Positions 11,054-23,186 of a stretch of DNA of 64,000 nt are shown here, piece after piece (position 1 is the stretch's first letter; every line of letters begins with the position of its first letter). The notes under the pieces were generated by a model. That model was given only the letters and a program-made list of their open reading frames with translations. It ran no database searches and was not told the origin of the DNA. Source of the DNA: Apoderus coryli (taxonomy: Eukaryota; Arthropoda; Insecta; Coleoptera; Attelabidae); NCBI GenBank assembly GCA_911728435.2, contig OU452202.1:2397135-2461134 (forward strand). The letters are read 5' to 3'. The position numbers and the translations under genes were made by a program.

Positions 11054-11061
11054 CTGGACCG

Positions 11062-11454
11062 TGCAACAATTCATTTTGATATTTTAGTCTACACATAAAT
11101 ATGACTTCTAAATTTCAGTTTTTTGCTTTATTTCAAGCACCTACCTACCTACCGTCAAAAAAATAAATAAGAAAACATGATTCAAAATGCCTTACTGGGG
11201 CCCTGTCCTCAACTACAACATTACAATTGACCTTCAAAGTATCAACAAAAGTAACAAAATCTTTAACTATAATCGTGTTCAAGGCAAGTGTTGAAATATT
11301 TTGCACCATCATTCCCAGGTTTTCCAGCCCTCCTTAGCCTTCTTTTTTCTCAGTAAAATTTTGTTGTCTCATTTTTGCACCACTATTGTCAAAATTTACA
11401 AACTCTCCCCAACCCTAGGTAGTCACTATGAAATAGTATATTGTGCAACGAACA
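11062..11454. other. Unassigned DNA between hAT and P-like element
   Basis: No gene seen. It is the inverted copy of 19018-19402 and so belongs to the duplicated unit. Confidence 0.5.
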
Positions 11455-12806
11455 CATTGAGATATAAGGAGACGCTATAAGCATTATTTTACATTGTACA
11501 GAAACGGGTGCATTGGGTGGGGCGTAAGCGCATACCAATATGGCGAATTCTCCAGAGCCGGACTAACTATTTTTGTTGACGTTTTTGTTTTTAATTTGCA
11601 GCTTGGGTTTATACTTTATTTTGAAATATTATGCAGTGTACAAAATACTTAAATATAGGTAATTATTGATATTTGATACCTAAATCCAGGAATAAAAGAC
11701 GTTAGTACTTTATAAATTATAAATTAAAAAAAACAATTTTATTTAAATGTTGCGCTATGCTTAGCCACTTTATTTTTACTTAAATAATACATCCTGGTAT
11801 TAACATATTTAGTCGCAATAGATTTGATCAGTAAATGTATATGGTTATCAAACACTGATTTGATCAAAACCGTGCACAACTAAATTAGGAAAAATATTAC
11901 TATTTACAAATTCCTTTAAAACAAGGTTTATTATGAATCTTGCGGACAACTTTTCATTATTAGCTACTACAAGATTTTTTATGATCTTTTCGGATTGGAA
12001 GCAAACGTTTAAAACATCTTTTGAAGGAATTTGTTAATCCTTTTTTTGCCTTCATTTTAATAAAAGAATAACACTTTTTAATGCATCTCGACATTCTCTG
12101 CAAATAATTTGCTTCTTTAAACTAAAAACAACAAATCCAGCAATATAAACAAGAATGAATTTCGAAAATTCAGAAAATGGTCCAGGAAGATAATCATGAT
12201 CTGGATAAATTATATTTGTGTACATTTCTCGTTAGTATTCAATTAATTCGAGACACATATTCTGTCCAGATATGGCTACGAGCAGGATCTTTAGGAAATC
12301 TAAAAACCAGAATATGTTTTTAACACACATTTAGGGGTCTTTTTTGCTAGAAAGTGATGAAAAAGTAGAGAGTTTGAGAGTAGAAATCAAGTAAAGGAAT
12401 TTGTAAAAAAAAAATAAACTACAATGCACGTATCAATTGTTCAGTGCAGAAAGAGAATGCTACCAGACTCCTATAATAATGTGTTTTAATAAGTTCGCCT
12501 AAAAAAACCCTAAATACGTCCATGTACAATGTTTACAATATTTGGTACATACCTATGAAACGTTATTTCTGATATTTTCTGGTCGATTTCACTTCTACTA
12601 CTGCAACTACGCACAGCACAGGACACCATTATAGTACATTGTCAAATAACCGTCCAAAAAAACAGGAAAAACTTAAATAAACTTGTAAAATACTCGTAAA
12701 TAACACTATAAACTTGAAAGCACGACAAATGATATATATCGTATACCAATATGGCGTACCTGCACCCGCTTTTGGCCACGTTAGAGCGTCTCCCCCCACC
12801 TCAATG
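11455..12806 (-). mobile_element. P-element-like (THAP) transposon, deleted, 1352 bp (copy A)
   Basis: Imperfect terminal inverted repeats starting CATTGAG and sharing GGAGACGCT are flanked by a perfect 8-bp duplication AACGAACA (11447-11454, 12807-12814), as for P elements. Minus-strand exon 1 (12629-12553) encodes the start of a THAP zinc finger with C-x4-C. Exon 2 (from 12299) continues FPKDPAR and then hits a stop where copy B reads Trp. Most of the transposase is deleted, and a short C-terminal stretch remains (YIAGFVV and CRECRDAL). Confidence 0.82.
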
Positions 12807-12812
12807 AACGAA

Positions 12813-12912
12813 CATGAAATGACATAAATATATTTCCTACGAGTATGATCGTTTGCAGCATGAGCCGCAGGCGAGTGCTTCAAATCATACGAGTAGGAAA
12901 TGGTCATTTCAT
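12813..12912. repeat. Fold-back repeat of 100 bp beside P-like copy A
   Basis: CATGAAATGAC...TTTCCTACGAGTATGAT is mirrored by ATCATACGAGTAGGAAATGGTCATTTCATG, separated by about 33 bases. It overlaps the P-like target duplication, so the P-like element landed at the edge of this hairpin. Confidence 0.65.
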
Positions 12913-14141
12913 GTGAGTTTCACACTATACTTTTTCTACGACTGTTTTAATGCGTTTGAATAAACTAAACATCATAATTTTTAGGAAAATATTTGTTTTT
13001 CGAAACTTACCTATACTCGCTCTTTTGGCGTAAGCCTAAATACGATGACTTGAAAGTATTAATTTGACTAGGTGGTGTTAAACTATATTCACTATCACTG
13101 TATGTTATGTTAGCTTTGAAACCTTCGAAATTACCAAAATAATTTAATAATAATTAACTGTCAATTTGGTTTAATTATTGTCTTGTCGGATAGATGGTGA
13201 ATTTTCATAACCGATGCTACTTTTGTCACTACCAGGAAATTTATCCGTGCATTTTTAAATATTCGCCACTAGTTGCTGGGCAACTTTATGTTACCTTTGA
13301 GATATTTATATATTTCAAGGATAATCGCAAGTGTTGAGGATGAGTGAAAAACTATTTTCGCTCTACATTGTGATTGTTGAGCTTTTAATTTTTGAGCACT
13401 TCAAAGTCAATAGTAGTAATTGGAAGGTTTTGCAGAAAAATTTCCTACAGTATTAAAATAAATAATATAGGGCAGAATTAGCGCCCTCTACATTACCCTA
13501 GAGAGCATCTATATTAATAATTCATGCATTCCCGTTTTTCCAGTGTCACTCTGTAAGATGCCAAAGCAGTATTGAGTGCATAGTAATCAAAAATAAAACT
13601 GTCGCAACAAATTATATGTTGGGACTAACATAGAATAATACCAATAAAAACAATTATTATATTCTTTATTATTTAACAGGTACATATAGATTTTTGATGG
13701 GTATTCGACTTTTATTTCACAGCTACGATACGACCTACATTATATAATTTTATAATACGTAACAAGGCTGACGTGTTACAAAATTTCAGTGTACTTACCG
13801 ATTAAATTTATGATTTTAACCGAATTCTTATTTAAATTTATTATTAAAATCAACATTTCGTTATTTAAGAATTATTAAATTTTATAAAATAATATTAGTA
13901 ATAGACAACGAAGAATTCGGTATACTTAATAGAAAATATTTTTATTACACTACCTAACTACATGTGAAGTGCTTTATTTTTTTTTTAGTGTGTGCGTTTT
14001 GATGGAACAATTGTGTGATACAATAATGATTAAATAAATACTTAAATTTGCACTACCTACTATTAAGATACCAAGCACTTTGCGCTTTTTGTAAATCTCA
14101 TTGTTTATTCCTAGTTTTTTTAATTTTATTTGTGGTTAAAA
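12913..14141. other. Unassigned AT-rich DNA
   Basis: No repeat or coding region that I can support. Long A/T runs and no recognisable protein. Confidence 0.4.
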
Positions 14142-14245
14142 ATGGGGTTTTGGGAAGAAAATAGTGACGAACCGTTAAACCATGAATTACAAAACTATTC
14201 GAAATCCCCGATTAGAACTGGTTCAGTGCCTAGAGAAAAAATATG
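14142..14245 (+). other. Possible orphan first coding exon
   Basis: An ATG in good context (AAAATGG) opens 34 codons (MGFWEENSDEPLNHE, then a hydrophilic stretch ending VPREKI) and runs straight into TG|GTAAGTAAAA, a near-ideal 5' splice site. No acceptor that keeps the frame open was found: joining to the TTCAG near 14341-14345 creates a stop. I do not recognise the protein. It may be the first exon of a host gene with a long intron, a relic, or chance. Confidence 0.25.
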
Positions 14246-14625
14246 GTAAGTAAAATTTATAATATATAGCAATATCCAGTTCGAGAAATGCTTATTTATT
14301 AACAATGTTATTTTGTTTAACAATTTCTTTTGTAATATATTCAGAATTGGAAGAAAAATTCTGATGCCTAAATAGATTTCAAAGATGTTAAACAAGACAT
14401 AGCGGCTCATTATTGCTTTTCAAAATATAAAAAGTCTTGAATATTAATAAAGAATATCACTCAAAAACCCAAAAAGGTGCAAACTGTGTAACATATTCCA
14501 GAAGCCTGTGATTAAACATCAAATGGCCTATGGTTTTTCCAACATTCAATCCGAACTTGCTGGTGTATTAAAGATATTAGACACGAATAAAACAGGCAGG
14601 AGGCGGGTCAAAATAGCGTTCAACA
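14246..14625. other. Unassigned DNA; right end is P-like target duplication
   Basis: No gene recognised. GTTCAACA at 14618-14625 is the left target duplication of the next element. Confidence 0.4.
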
Positions 14626-15939
14626 CATTGAGGTGGGGGGAGACGCTCTAACGTGGCCAAAAGCGGGTGCAGGTACGCCATATTGGTATACGATATATAT
14701 CATTTGTCGTGCTTTCAAGTTTATAGTGTTATTTACGAGTATTTTACAAGTTTATTTAAGTTTTTCGTGTTTTTTTGGACGGTTATTTGACAATATACTA
14801 TAATGGTGGCCTGTGCTGTGCGTAGTTGCAGTAGTAGAAGTGAAATCGACCAGAAAATATCAGAAATAACGTTTCATAGGTATGTACCAAATATTGTAAA
14901 CATTGTACATGGACGTATTTAGGGTTTTTTTTAGGCGAACTTATTAAAACACATTATTATAGGAGTCTGGTAGCATTCTCTTTCTGCACTGAACAATTGA
15001 TACGTGCATTGTAGTTTATTTTTTTTTTACAAATGCCTTTATTGATTTCTACTCTCAAACTCTCTACTTTTTCATCACTTTCTAGCAAAAAAGACCCCTA
15101 AATGTGTGTTAAAAACATATTCTGGTTTTTAGATTTCCTAAAGATCCTGCTCGTAGACATATCTGGACAGAATATGTGTCTCGAATTAATTGGATACCAA
15201 CGAGAAATGTACACAAATATAATTTATCCACATCATGATTATCTTCCTGGACCATTTTCTGAATTTTCGAAATTCATTATTGTTTATATTGCTGGATTTG
15301 TTGTTTTTAGTTTAAAGAAGCAAATTATTTGCAGAGAATGTCGAGATGCATTAAAAAGTGTTATTCTTTTATTAAAATGAAGGCAAAAAAAAGATTTATA
15401 AATTCCTTCAAAAGATGTTTTAGACGTTTGCTTCCAATCCGAAAAGATCATAAAAAATCTTGTAGTAGCTACTAATGAAAAGTTGTCCGCAGGATTCATA
15501 ATAAACCTTGTTTTAAAGGAATTTGTAAATAGTAATATTTTTCCTAATTTAGTTGTGCACGGTTTTGATCAAATCAGTGTTTGATAACCATATACATATT
15601 GCGACTAAATATGTTAATACCAGGATGTATTATTTAAGTAAAAATAAAGTGGATAAGCATAGCGCAACATTTAAATAAAATTGTTTTGTTTAAGGGGTAT
15701 TAATATATAATTTATAAAGTACTAACGTCTTTTATTCCTGGATTTAGGTATGAAATATCAATAATTACCTATATTTAAGTATTTTGTACACTGCATAATA
15801 TTTCAAAATAAAGTATAAACCCAAGCTGCAAATTAAAAACAAAAACGTCAACAAAAATAGTTAGTCCGGCTCTGGAGAATTCGCCATATTTTCTGTACAA
15901 TGTAAAATAATGCTTATAGCGTCTCCTTATATCTCAATG
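14626..15939 (+). mobile_element. P-element-like (THAP) transposon, deleted, 1314 bp (copy B)
   Basis: Starts CATTGAGGTGG and ends TCTCAATG, with a perfect 8-bp target duplication GTTCAACA at 14618-14625 and 15940-15947. It is an independent insertion from copy A because the target differs. It is about 95 percent identical to A over shared parts but keeps the Trp codon of the THAP domain that is a stop in A and C. It has lost 16-20 bases near 15600 and a segment near its right end. Confidence 0.87.
14803..15380 (+). pseudogene. P-like transposase remnant: THAP exons plus C-terminal piece
   Basis: Exon 1 (14803-14879) reads MVACAVRSCSSRSE, which holds the first two zinc ligands of a C2CH THAP finger, and ends at a GTATGT donor. 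The acceptor TTTTTAG precedes 15133. Exon 2 continues FPKDPARRHIWTEYVSRINW, the THAP core with the conserved FP and W, then runs IPTRNVHKY. The second Cys-x2-His pair is missing: a deletion joins this to a C-terminal transposase piece in another frame (YIAGFVV, CRECRDAL; 15231-15380) with a stop between. The catalytic domain is absent. If expressed, it could make only a truncated DNA-binding peptide. Full-length relatives (THAP9, P transposase) exceed 700 residues. Confidence 0.7.
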
Positions 15940-15947
15940 GTTCAACA

Positions 15948-16224
15948 TCACTATCATTAAATATGGGCCATCAAGCATGCCTTATACAACTCTGTTAAGA
16001 AAGATGAAAGAGGTCACCCTGTGAGACTTGAAATCATGATAGGATGAGACAACAAGCAACACACTCTCTAAAGAGGTTGTAAGCCAGTGGTCGCCAACCT
16101 TCTCAATGTATTGAGCATTTTAGATAATTTTCCAATGTACAGTGGGCTACCTAGTCGTACTCGAAGTAAGCAAAAAAGAAACATTAATAGCATCTTTCAA
16201 ATGAGAAAACAACTCATGTCTATT
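15948..16224. other. Unassigned DNA with possible hAT end
   Basis: CAGTGGTCGCCAACCTTCTC near 16085 resembles the end of SPIN/Charlie-type hAT elements. No partner end was found. Confidence 0.25.
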
Positions 16225-16456
16225 CAGTGGCGGCTTGTCATATGAAGCAGGTGAAGCAAAGCTTCATCTAAATGGGCAACGCTGCCACTCCGGCATATAC
16301 CCAATATTCAACGAGGTACAACCATCTGACGGCCGGCTGTCGCTCTTTATATAAGAATAGTTGCCAGCGTTTAATTGCAGTAACCATAGGATAGCAGACT
16401 TTATTTTTTGTTATGCTTAACGCTGCACCACAGTAAACTGCCACAAGCCGCCACTG
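16225..16456. mobile_element. hAT-type MITE, 232 bp
   Basis: Fourteen-base terminal inverted repeat CAGTGGCGGCTTGT at 16225-16238, mirrored by ACAAGCCGCCACTG at 16443-16456. Flanking 8-mers TGTCTATT and TGTTAGTA match only partly. No coding capacity. Confidence 0.65.
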
Positions 16457-17185
16457 TGTTAGTAGTATGTCCTTTCAATGGAATAAACCTCAAAAGATCT
16501 TCTTTGATCATCAGCATTCACTCGCTAACGAATATGAATTATTCGAACTCAGAGATTTCTGTTTTGTGAACTCTAAGGTGGCTAAACAGACCGATCCTAG
16601 AGCCGCAAACCTTATTGTCACAATATTGACACGCCCAATCACCACCATTTAGCGGCTGTCGTAGGTGCGCTGCCTCATCGCATCGATGCGTTCTCTCTCC
16701 TTTCGATGCTGTCTCTTTGCATTCTCTTCTTTGATACTAAATTACTAAAAGCCATCGTGAAAAACATGGCCATCTGAGAGATGTCACACATCAGTTTATT
16801 CATCCAGTTGCAGTCAAAAAAAAATCCCGATGGCACCACTCGGAAAAGTAACTATATATTTTTAATTAAGTATAAATAAAAAATATATAAATCGAAAAGC
16901 TACATTTCCGCTACACTGACACAAACTATTAGTAGAAATAATAGAATGACAACAAGATGTTTTTGGCGACATCTAGTGTGAGCAGGCAATATGCCCGGTA
17001 AAACACAGTTCACAAGCGATGCCCGGACAAGCAGTAACAACTCCATTAAATCCTATTGCCAACACTAGATACGCCTCAGTTCCCTAGCGGGAGGCTTTAT
17101 TTATGAATGGCTTGTTACATAAAGTAACCACCCAGAGCCGTAGCGATGTCAGTTGGTTTGGGGGGGAAAGTAATTTCGTGGAAGA
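16457..17185. other. Unassigned DNA
   Basis: No gene or repeat boundaries that I can support. Confidence 0.35.
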
Positions 17186-17265
17186 ATACATACAGACAGA
17201 CTTCCATCTGGAAATTGTCTTAATCGTCTCAGGGAAGTTCAAAATGGTTATATCCGTCTTTATCT
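17186..17265 (+). repeat. Dispersed repeat shared with 34330-34405
   Basis: CAGACAGACTTCCATCTGGAAAT...TCTCAGGG...ATATCCGTCTTT matches the reverse complement of 34330-34405. The second copy lies just upstream of a tRNA-headed SINE. Confidence 0.6.
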
Positions 17266-17787
17266 TAATTTTTTTTCCGCATTCACAAAGTAAAATATAA
17301 TTTAAACTTTGACAGGCCGCCTTTTAAAATTAATTTTCCGATTGCAACCGCCTACCAACTCAAGCGAGACATTGGCATAGCCGATTTTTTAACCAAATTT
17401 ATTTGTGGGAGAACGTTGGCCAAAGTTGAGGTCGATTAGGACAGCATTCCCGGGAATTGTAGCCACACTTTTATTGAATTAAGCTGCGGAGTAAGAGTTT
17501 TGGTTGCCTCTGAGCAGACGCACTGACCTAGTACATTAACATTCTTGCACACCATCCACAAACTCCAGAAATATTATAACAGTTTGACAAGAGAGAACGC
17601 GTGCCTTACCATTACAAAAAAACTTTTAGAAATCATGCAACCACTGCTAGAAACATACATTGTAAGAGCTCACCATTTAAGCGACAGTAGGAAAGAAACA
17701 TGTTAAGGGAATACGAATTGACGCCAAGACCACTAGCTGCTAATTCAAGACAACAGAGTGGCATTCAGAAACGAACACCGCACAGTT

Positions 17788-18216
17788 GTTGATAATAATA
17801 ATAATAATAATAAGCTTTATTGCTCAACAGAATCTATCCATTTACAGAGCAATACATTAAATAAGAAATAAATTCGACAAATACTAACTACATTACAATT
17901 TTACAAATTACAATACAATTTAGCTTCATCTAAAATTCCCCTCAATGGGGTGAAATGTACACATCACATTAAAACAATTTAACATAAAATATATTGGAGA
18001 CATTAGATTCGTTCGAGCCCTCGGGCAGTAAAAACTGCTACAATGTCTACCGGACACACGCGATATACAAAAATTAATTTGAGACAACAACTCTGTGCAA
18101 TCTATTTTATTGTTAAGCAGTCCGTGCAGGAAGGTAAGAGCCACAGTCGCCCTACGATATTCTAGGGACTCAATATGGAACCTACTTGTCAGATCGGTAT
18201 ACTCAATTCCTCTAGC
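17788..18216 (-). mobile_element. 5'-truncated non-LTR retrotransposon (3' end only)
   Basis: On the minus strand the C-terminal end of a reverse transcriptase ORF is readable (SLEYRRATVALTFLHGLLNNK, then the region around 17926-18144 with LLSQINF and PRARTNLMSPI). An (ATT)n-type 3' tail lies at 17790-17813. It is truncated at 18216, exactly where the third copy of the palindrome arm begins. Confidence 0.7.
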
Positions 18217-19009
18217 ATTAATTGAATACTAACGAGAAATGTACACAAATATAATTTATCCAGATCATGATTATCTTCCTGGACCATTTTCTGAATTTTC
18301 GAAATTCATTCTTGTTTATATTGCTGGATTTGTTGTTTTTAGTTTAAAGAAGCAAATTATTTGCAGAGAATGTCGAGATGCATTAAAAAGTGTTATTCTT
18401 TTATTAAAATGAAGGCAAAAAAAGGATTAACAAATTCCTTCAAAAGATGTTTTAAACGTTTGCTTCCAATCCGAAAAGATCATAAAAAATCTTGTAGTAG
18501 CTAATAATGAAAAGTTGTCCGCAAGATTCATAATAAACCTTGTTTTAAAGGAATTTGTAAATAGTAATATTTTTCCTAATTTAGTTGTGCACGGTTTTGA
18601 TCAAATCAGTGTTTGATAACCATATACATTTACTGATCAAATCTATTGCGACTAAATATGTTAATACCAGGATGTATTATTTAAGTAAAAATAAAGTGGC
18701 TAAGCATAGCGCAACATTTAAATAAAATTGTTTTTTTTAATTTATAATTTATAAAGTACTAACGTCTTTTATTCCTGGATTTAGGTATCAAATATCAATA
18801 ATTACCTATATTTAAGTATTTTGTACACTGCATAATATTTCAAAATAAAGTATAAACCCAAGCTGCAAATTAAAAACAAAAACGTCAACAAAAATAGTTA
18901 GTCCGGCTCTGGAGAATTCGCCATATTGGTATGCGCTTACGCCCCACCCAATGCACCCGTTTCTGTACAATGTAAAATAATGCTTATAGCGTCTCCTTAT
19001 ATCTCAATG
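18217..19009 (+). mobile_element. P-like transposon, 5'-truncated (copy C)
   Basis: Same insertion as copy A: the right end TCTCAATG is followed by TGTTCGTT (19010-19017), the reverse complement of AACGAACA, and the neighbouring DNA matches. The THAP exons are lost, and only the C-terminal piece and 3' part remain. Confidence 0.85.
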
Positions 19010-19410
19010 TGTTCGTTGCACAATATACTATTTCATAGTGACTACCTAGGGTTGGGGAGAGTTTGTAAATTTTGACAATAGTGGTGCAAAAATGAGACAA
19101 CAAAATTTTACTGAGAAAAAAGAAGGCTAAGGAGGGCTGGAAAACCTGGGAATGATGGTGCAAAATATTTCAACACTTGCCTTGAACACGATTATAGTTA
19201 AAGATTTTGTTACTTTTGTTGATACTTTGAAGGTCAATTGTAATGTTGTAGTTGAGGACAGGGCCCCAGTAAGGCATTTTGAATCATGTTTTCTTATTTA
19301 TTTTTTTGACGGTAGGTAGGTAGGTGCTTGAAATAAAGCAAAAAACTGAAATTTAGAAGTCATATTTATGTGTAGACTAAAATATCAAAATGAATTGTTG
19401 CACGGTCCAG

Positions 19411-21086
19411 CATGGGCGTAGTCAAGGTGCTTGCCCCCCTTTGAAGGATTAAAAAAATAAAATTATATAACTAAAAAAATGTAAATTCAAATGATCCTAG
19501 CCTACTTACTTCCTTAACCTCTTAACTGGGTATGTCAGATACTTTCGCATCCTCAGTTCCTCAGATTCGTGAGTATCACGTGACGAATATAATCGCATGA
19601 CGATAGACGATACTGAATGAACCTCCTTAACAAACCCTGATGCAAAATAAATAAAAAAGCAGCGCTCCAGGTGGAGGTGCATATGATGACCCGATAAGAA
19701 TTTCTGGGGTTCGTGGAACTAAGTGCCATGAATGCTATTTCTTTAGCCTCAGCAATTGATAGTTTCCTAGCGAACGCAGGGCCTTGACCCTGAAAAGTGC
19801 GTCCGAAAAGGGTACGTTGGGTGTTCCGCCATTGCTGGAAAGGACGGAGGCGTACAAAAATTATTCGGGAAAGTACACGCGGGGGCTGTATTTTCATTGT
19901 GCTAGCCACAAACTTAATTTAGTGGTGAACGATTTAAACCAGTTAGCAGTGTTTCGAAATACACTCGCCACAATAAAAGAAATAATAATATTTTTTAGAG
20001 AATCCCCACTTCGGCGAAAATTCGTTCTAAACGTGCCGATGTTCTGTGAGATCCGCTAGTCTCAAAAATACGGAATCATCGCCATTTTCAGGGAGCATTA
20101 TGTAAAAATCGTGGCAGCTTTAAAAACGCTCTCGCTAGATGGCAATGCAAAAAACTGCTTTTTAAATGCATTGTTTTACTTCAAATTCAAAGTTTGTTGT
20201 TAATGGCTGCTCAATAGCAAAATATTCTGCATTTTGCAACCAGTTGTTTTGCAGTCAAAAAGTTGGGACTTATTACAATGTATGAATCATATGAAAAGAA
20301 TTAGAAACCTCTTAAAACACACTAGGAAAATGTTAATGACGAGCGCCTAAACATAATAAAAGAAGCCGAAAAACTTGCCAAAGACCTTAATACGGACTAA
20401 AATGCCGAGAGTTACAAATCGACAAACGCTTCGTGCAAATCCTCCAGGAGGTTCTGGTACCGAATGGACGAGATCTTTCATAATTTCGTATCTGGATTCA
20501 TTGATAATATCTTTTGGACAGCGATTCTCTAATGAAAATCCGCCACCCTACGAGTTGCTTGCATTACACCCTAATATATTTTTTGCTTTACCATTTGCTC
20601 CGTTTTTTTAAAAAAGTTAAATCTTTTGTGACTACTACGACTTAAACGAAATTCTGGCTCAAGTGGAACTACGGTATAATCTGTGAAAAAAAAATCAGAC
20701 TCGAAGTTAAAGAACCTCAATCTTTTTACCCAGGCATTAAAAAAGCGCTTCAAATTTCACTCGCGCAACCTTGCACTACCTGCACAATAGAAAGATAATC
20801 CAGCACCTTGCGTCGGATAAAAACTTGGTTACGATCAACAATGTTGGAACAACGGCTTGTTGGAATTTGCATGATGAGCTTCCATCGAAAAAGAGTTTTA
20901 AACACGAAGGATCAGTTTGAAAAATAAGTTTTCTCGAAGTTTAGCCAGAATTGTAGGAAATTAATCCTAAAATAAAATAATTGTGAGTTATGAACCCAAT
21001 ATGTTTTTTTTAATAAATTTTTTATGTTAAGATGAGTTTCCTCGTTTTGTTGCCCCACCCAGGGGAACACCCTGGCTACGCCCATG
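19411..21086 (+). mobile_element. hAT element, defective (copy 3)
   Basis: Direct copy of 4-1679. The target duplication CGGTCCAG is visible on both sides (19403-19410, 21087-21094), which confirms the boundaries. The same transposase fragments are at 19784-20059 and 20375-20611. Confidence 0.87.
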
Positions 21087-21953
21087 CGGTCCAGTGAACT
21101 AACCAGTTTAACAACTCCTCTGGCGATGCATCGCTTTTATAGCGCTCCAGGCATTATTCATGTCTGAACAGGAAAAATCAAGAAACTACCGCCTGACATG
21201 TTCTCGCAACATAGGAATCAGCAGTAACTGGATGATATACTAAATAAATTAAAATTTCGTGTGTATTTATGCCTAATCCTATTTATTTTCTCAACTTTTA
21301 TTCATAAAAAATTTTTGTTTTCTGTTTTTTTTTTTGACCCTGGGTTTTGGCGCCCTTAAAGGATGGCGCCCGTATGCATTGCACACTTTGCACATATGGC
21401 AGCGGGGATCCCGGTTGTGTAAAAACTTTAAAATTGTGTAGAGAGTGGAAAAAAAATTGTATTCAGTTATTTTTATTGACACTTTTCAAGGACAAATTAG
21501 TGCAAAATCTCAAACCTAAAAAAATGTAATCGGTGAACTTACCACAGTACTTTTGTTGATAACTTTCAAAGTGAATAGTAAGCGATTGAGGTAGGGCTGC
21601 CATCAAGTTAACCCTCCCCTAACAAATTACTTTTCAATTTGAAGAAATAGTTCATCAACAAATACCGTGTCCCGCTATTCAAATAAGGTTACGGTAATTT
21701 CTGCGCATGCGGCCTAGATACCAATCCGAAAGTTAACGTCACGCTATTTTAACGTGAGTTGTGCAAAAAGTCTCTAATATATCAGCTGTAGATTGTCATG
21801 CCACTGACGATGAGTGAATACTCGAAACAAGCATGGCAAGACTTTGATTTAATATAGAGAATATAATTAATTTACTTTTCGGTTAGGCTCAAAATTTAGT
21901 TTTCATGGTGCAACACAGTGCAAAATTAAGAGGGGCGTTTGAATAAAATCGCT

Positions 21954-22465
21954 TGCAGACCTATTTTTGCGCATGGTAGACTCTACTAATACGTATCTGG
22001 TAGCAAAAATTTTGATAGGGAGTTAAAGAGTAAAGATGGGATTAGGTATTGAAGTATTTTGAAGTTGAAATATTGGATAGTTAGTTCAAAAACAGAGTTA
22101 GAAAATCATCATATTTCGCTTTGCAGGCATAATTTTGCACATGGTAGTCGTCACTAAGACGTATCTGCTAGCAAAAATTTTCATAGGATTTTAAAGACAA
22201 AAGATGGGATTAGGTAATGAAGTATTTTCAAGCGGAAATATTAAATAGTTAACTCATAAATTGAGTTCAAACATGGGTAATTTTTTCACATTTACAGATA
22301 TATTTTTGTGGATGGAAATCTCCACTAATACGTATCTGGTAGCAAAAATTTTAATAGGGTTTTAAAGACTAAGGTTTGGATTAGGTAATAAGGTATTTTG
22401 AGGCTACAACAATAAATAATTACTTAATAAAATGAGTTCAAAGTCAGCAACTTTTTCCTCATTTT
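21954..22465 (+). repeat. Direct copy of the 170-bp tandem repeat
   Basis: Same three units as 2547-3058. Confidence 0.85.
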
Positions 22466-23186
22466 GTGCTATGATTCTAATATTTAATAATGATAATATT
22501 ACTTTATTACCTTATTTACATATTTAACAATCACTTGTAATTAAAATTGTACGTGAAAACTTTCTGTATTAGACAATATCCATATTTAAAAAAATCCCTC
22601 ATATTTCCCTTCAAATATCCGCCATTTTCTTATAATTTTTTTATAAATGTAGGCAACAAACAAATAATGCGTAGTTGGGACAGTATTGAAGAGATGGCGC
22701 TGTTTATACACAGTGAGACAAAAATCTAATGGTTTTGTCGTACTTATATTATTAATATTTAGTTGTATGTGGTATAGTATATTATGTATATGCGTATGTA
22801 CTAGGAGTAGGGATTATTAACTTTAGCCATGTACAGTAATATCAGAGAATAAATAAACATCTATGGTAATATTATGTAGGTATACCTACTGTTAGAGGAT
22901 AAATACAAGAAGGAATAAAGTACGAGTAGTTAGTTTGTTACGTTAGTTTAGTGGAAATAATACAATTATAATAATTATTAAAATTCTGTTTCGTTACGCA
23001 GGTCATATATTTTTGATTATATTATAACTAGTCGGGAAAGTTTTAGGGTGACAACCGATTTTTTATGATCTATAGAGAGATTACAAGAACTCCCGACTGG
23101 TAGTTATTATAAAATTATAAGATACCCTTGGTGGGGGTTTAAATAGCGGTTAAAATTTCACCAGTTAGGTACTTGGAACGTATATA

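Larger units (their letters stand above)
7705..11061 (-). repeat. Right arm of palindrome, outer part
   Basis: Reverse complement of 1-3348, beginning with the right TTAA of the piggyBac duplication. Beyond 11061 the similarity continues with the DNA upstream of the third copy (18217-19410, inverted), which shows that the duplicated unit is longer than the part of the left arm visible here. Confidence 0.93.

Noticed and set aside
1..11061. Palindrome as a pure sequencing artefact (missed hairpin adapter)
   Set aside because: The arms differ by several substitutions and small indels, and one arm carries a complete piggyBac with TTAA duplication. A read artefact would give identical arms. Mis-assembly of haplotypes cannot be fully excluded.
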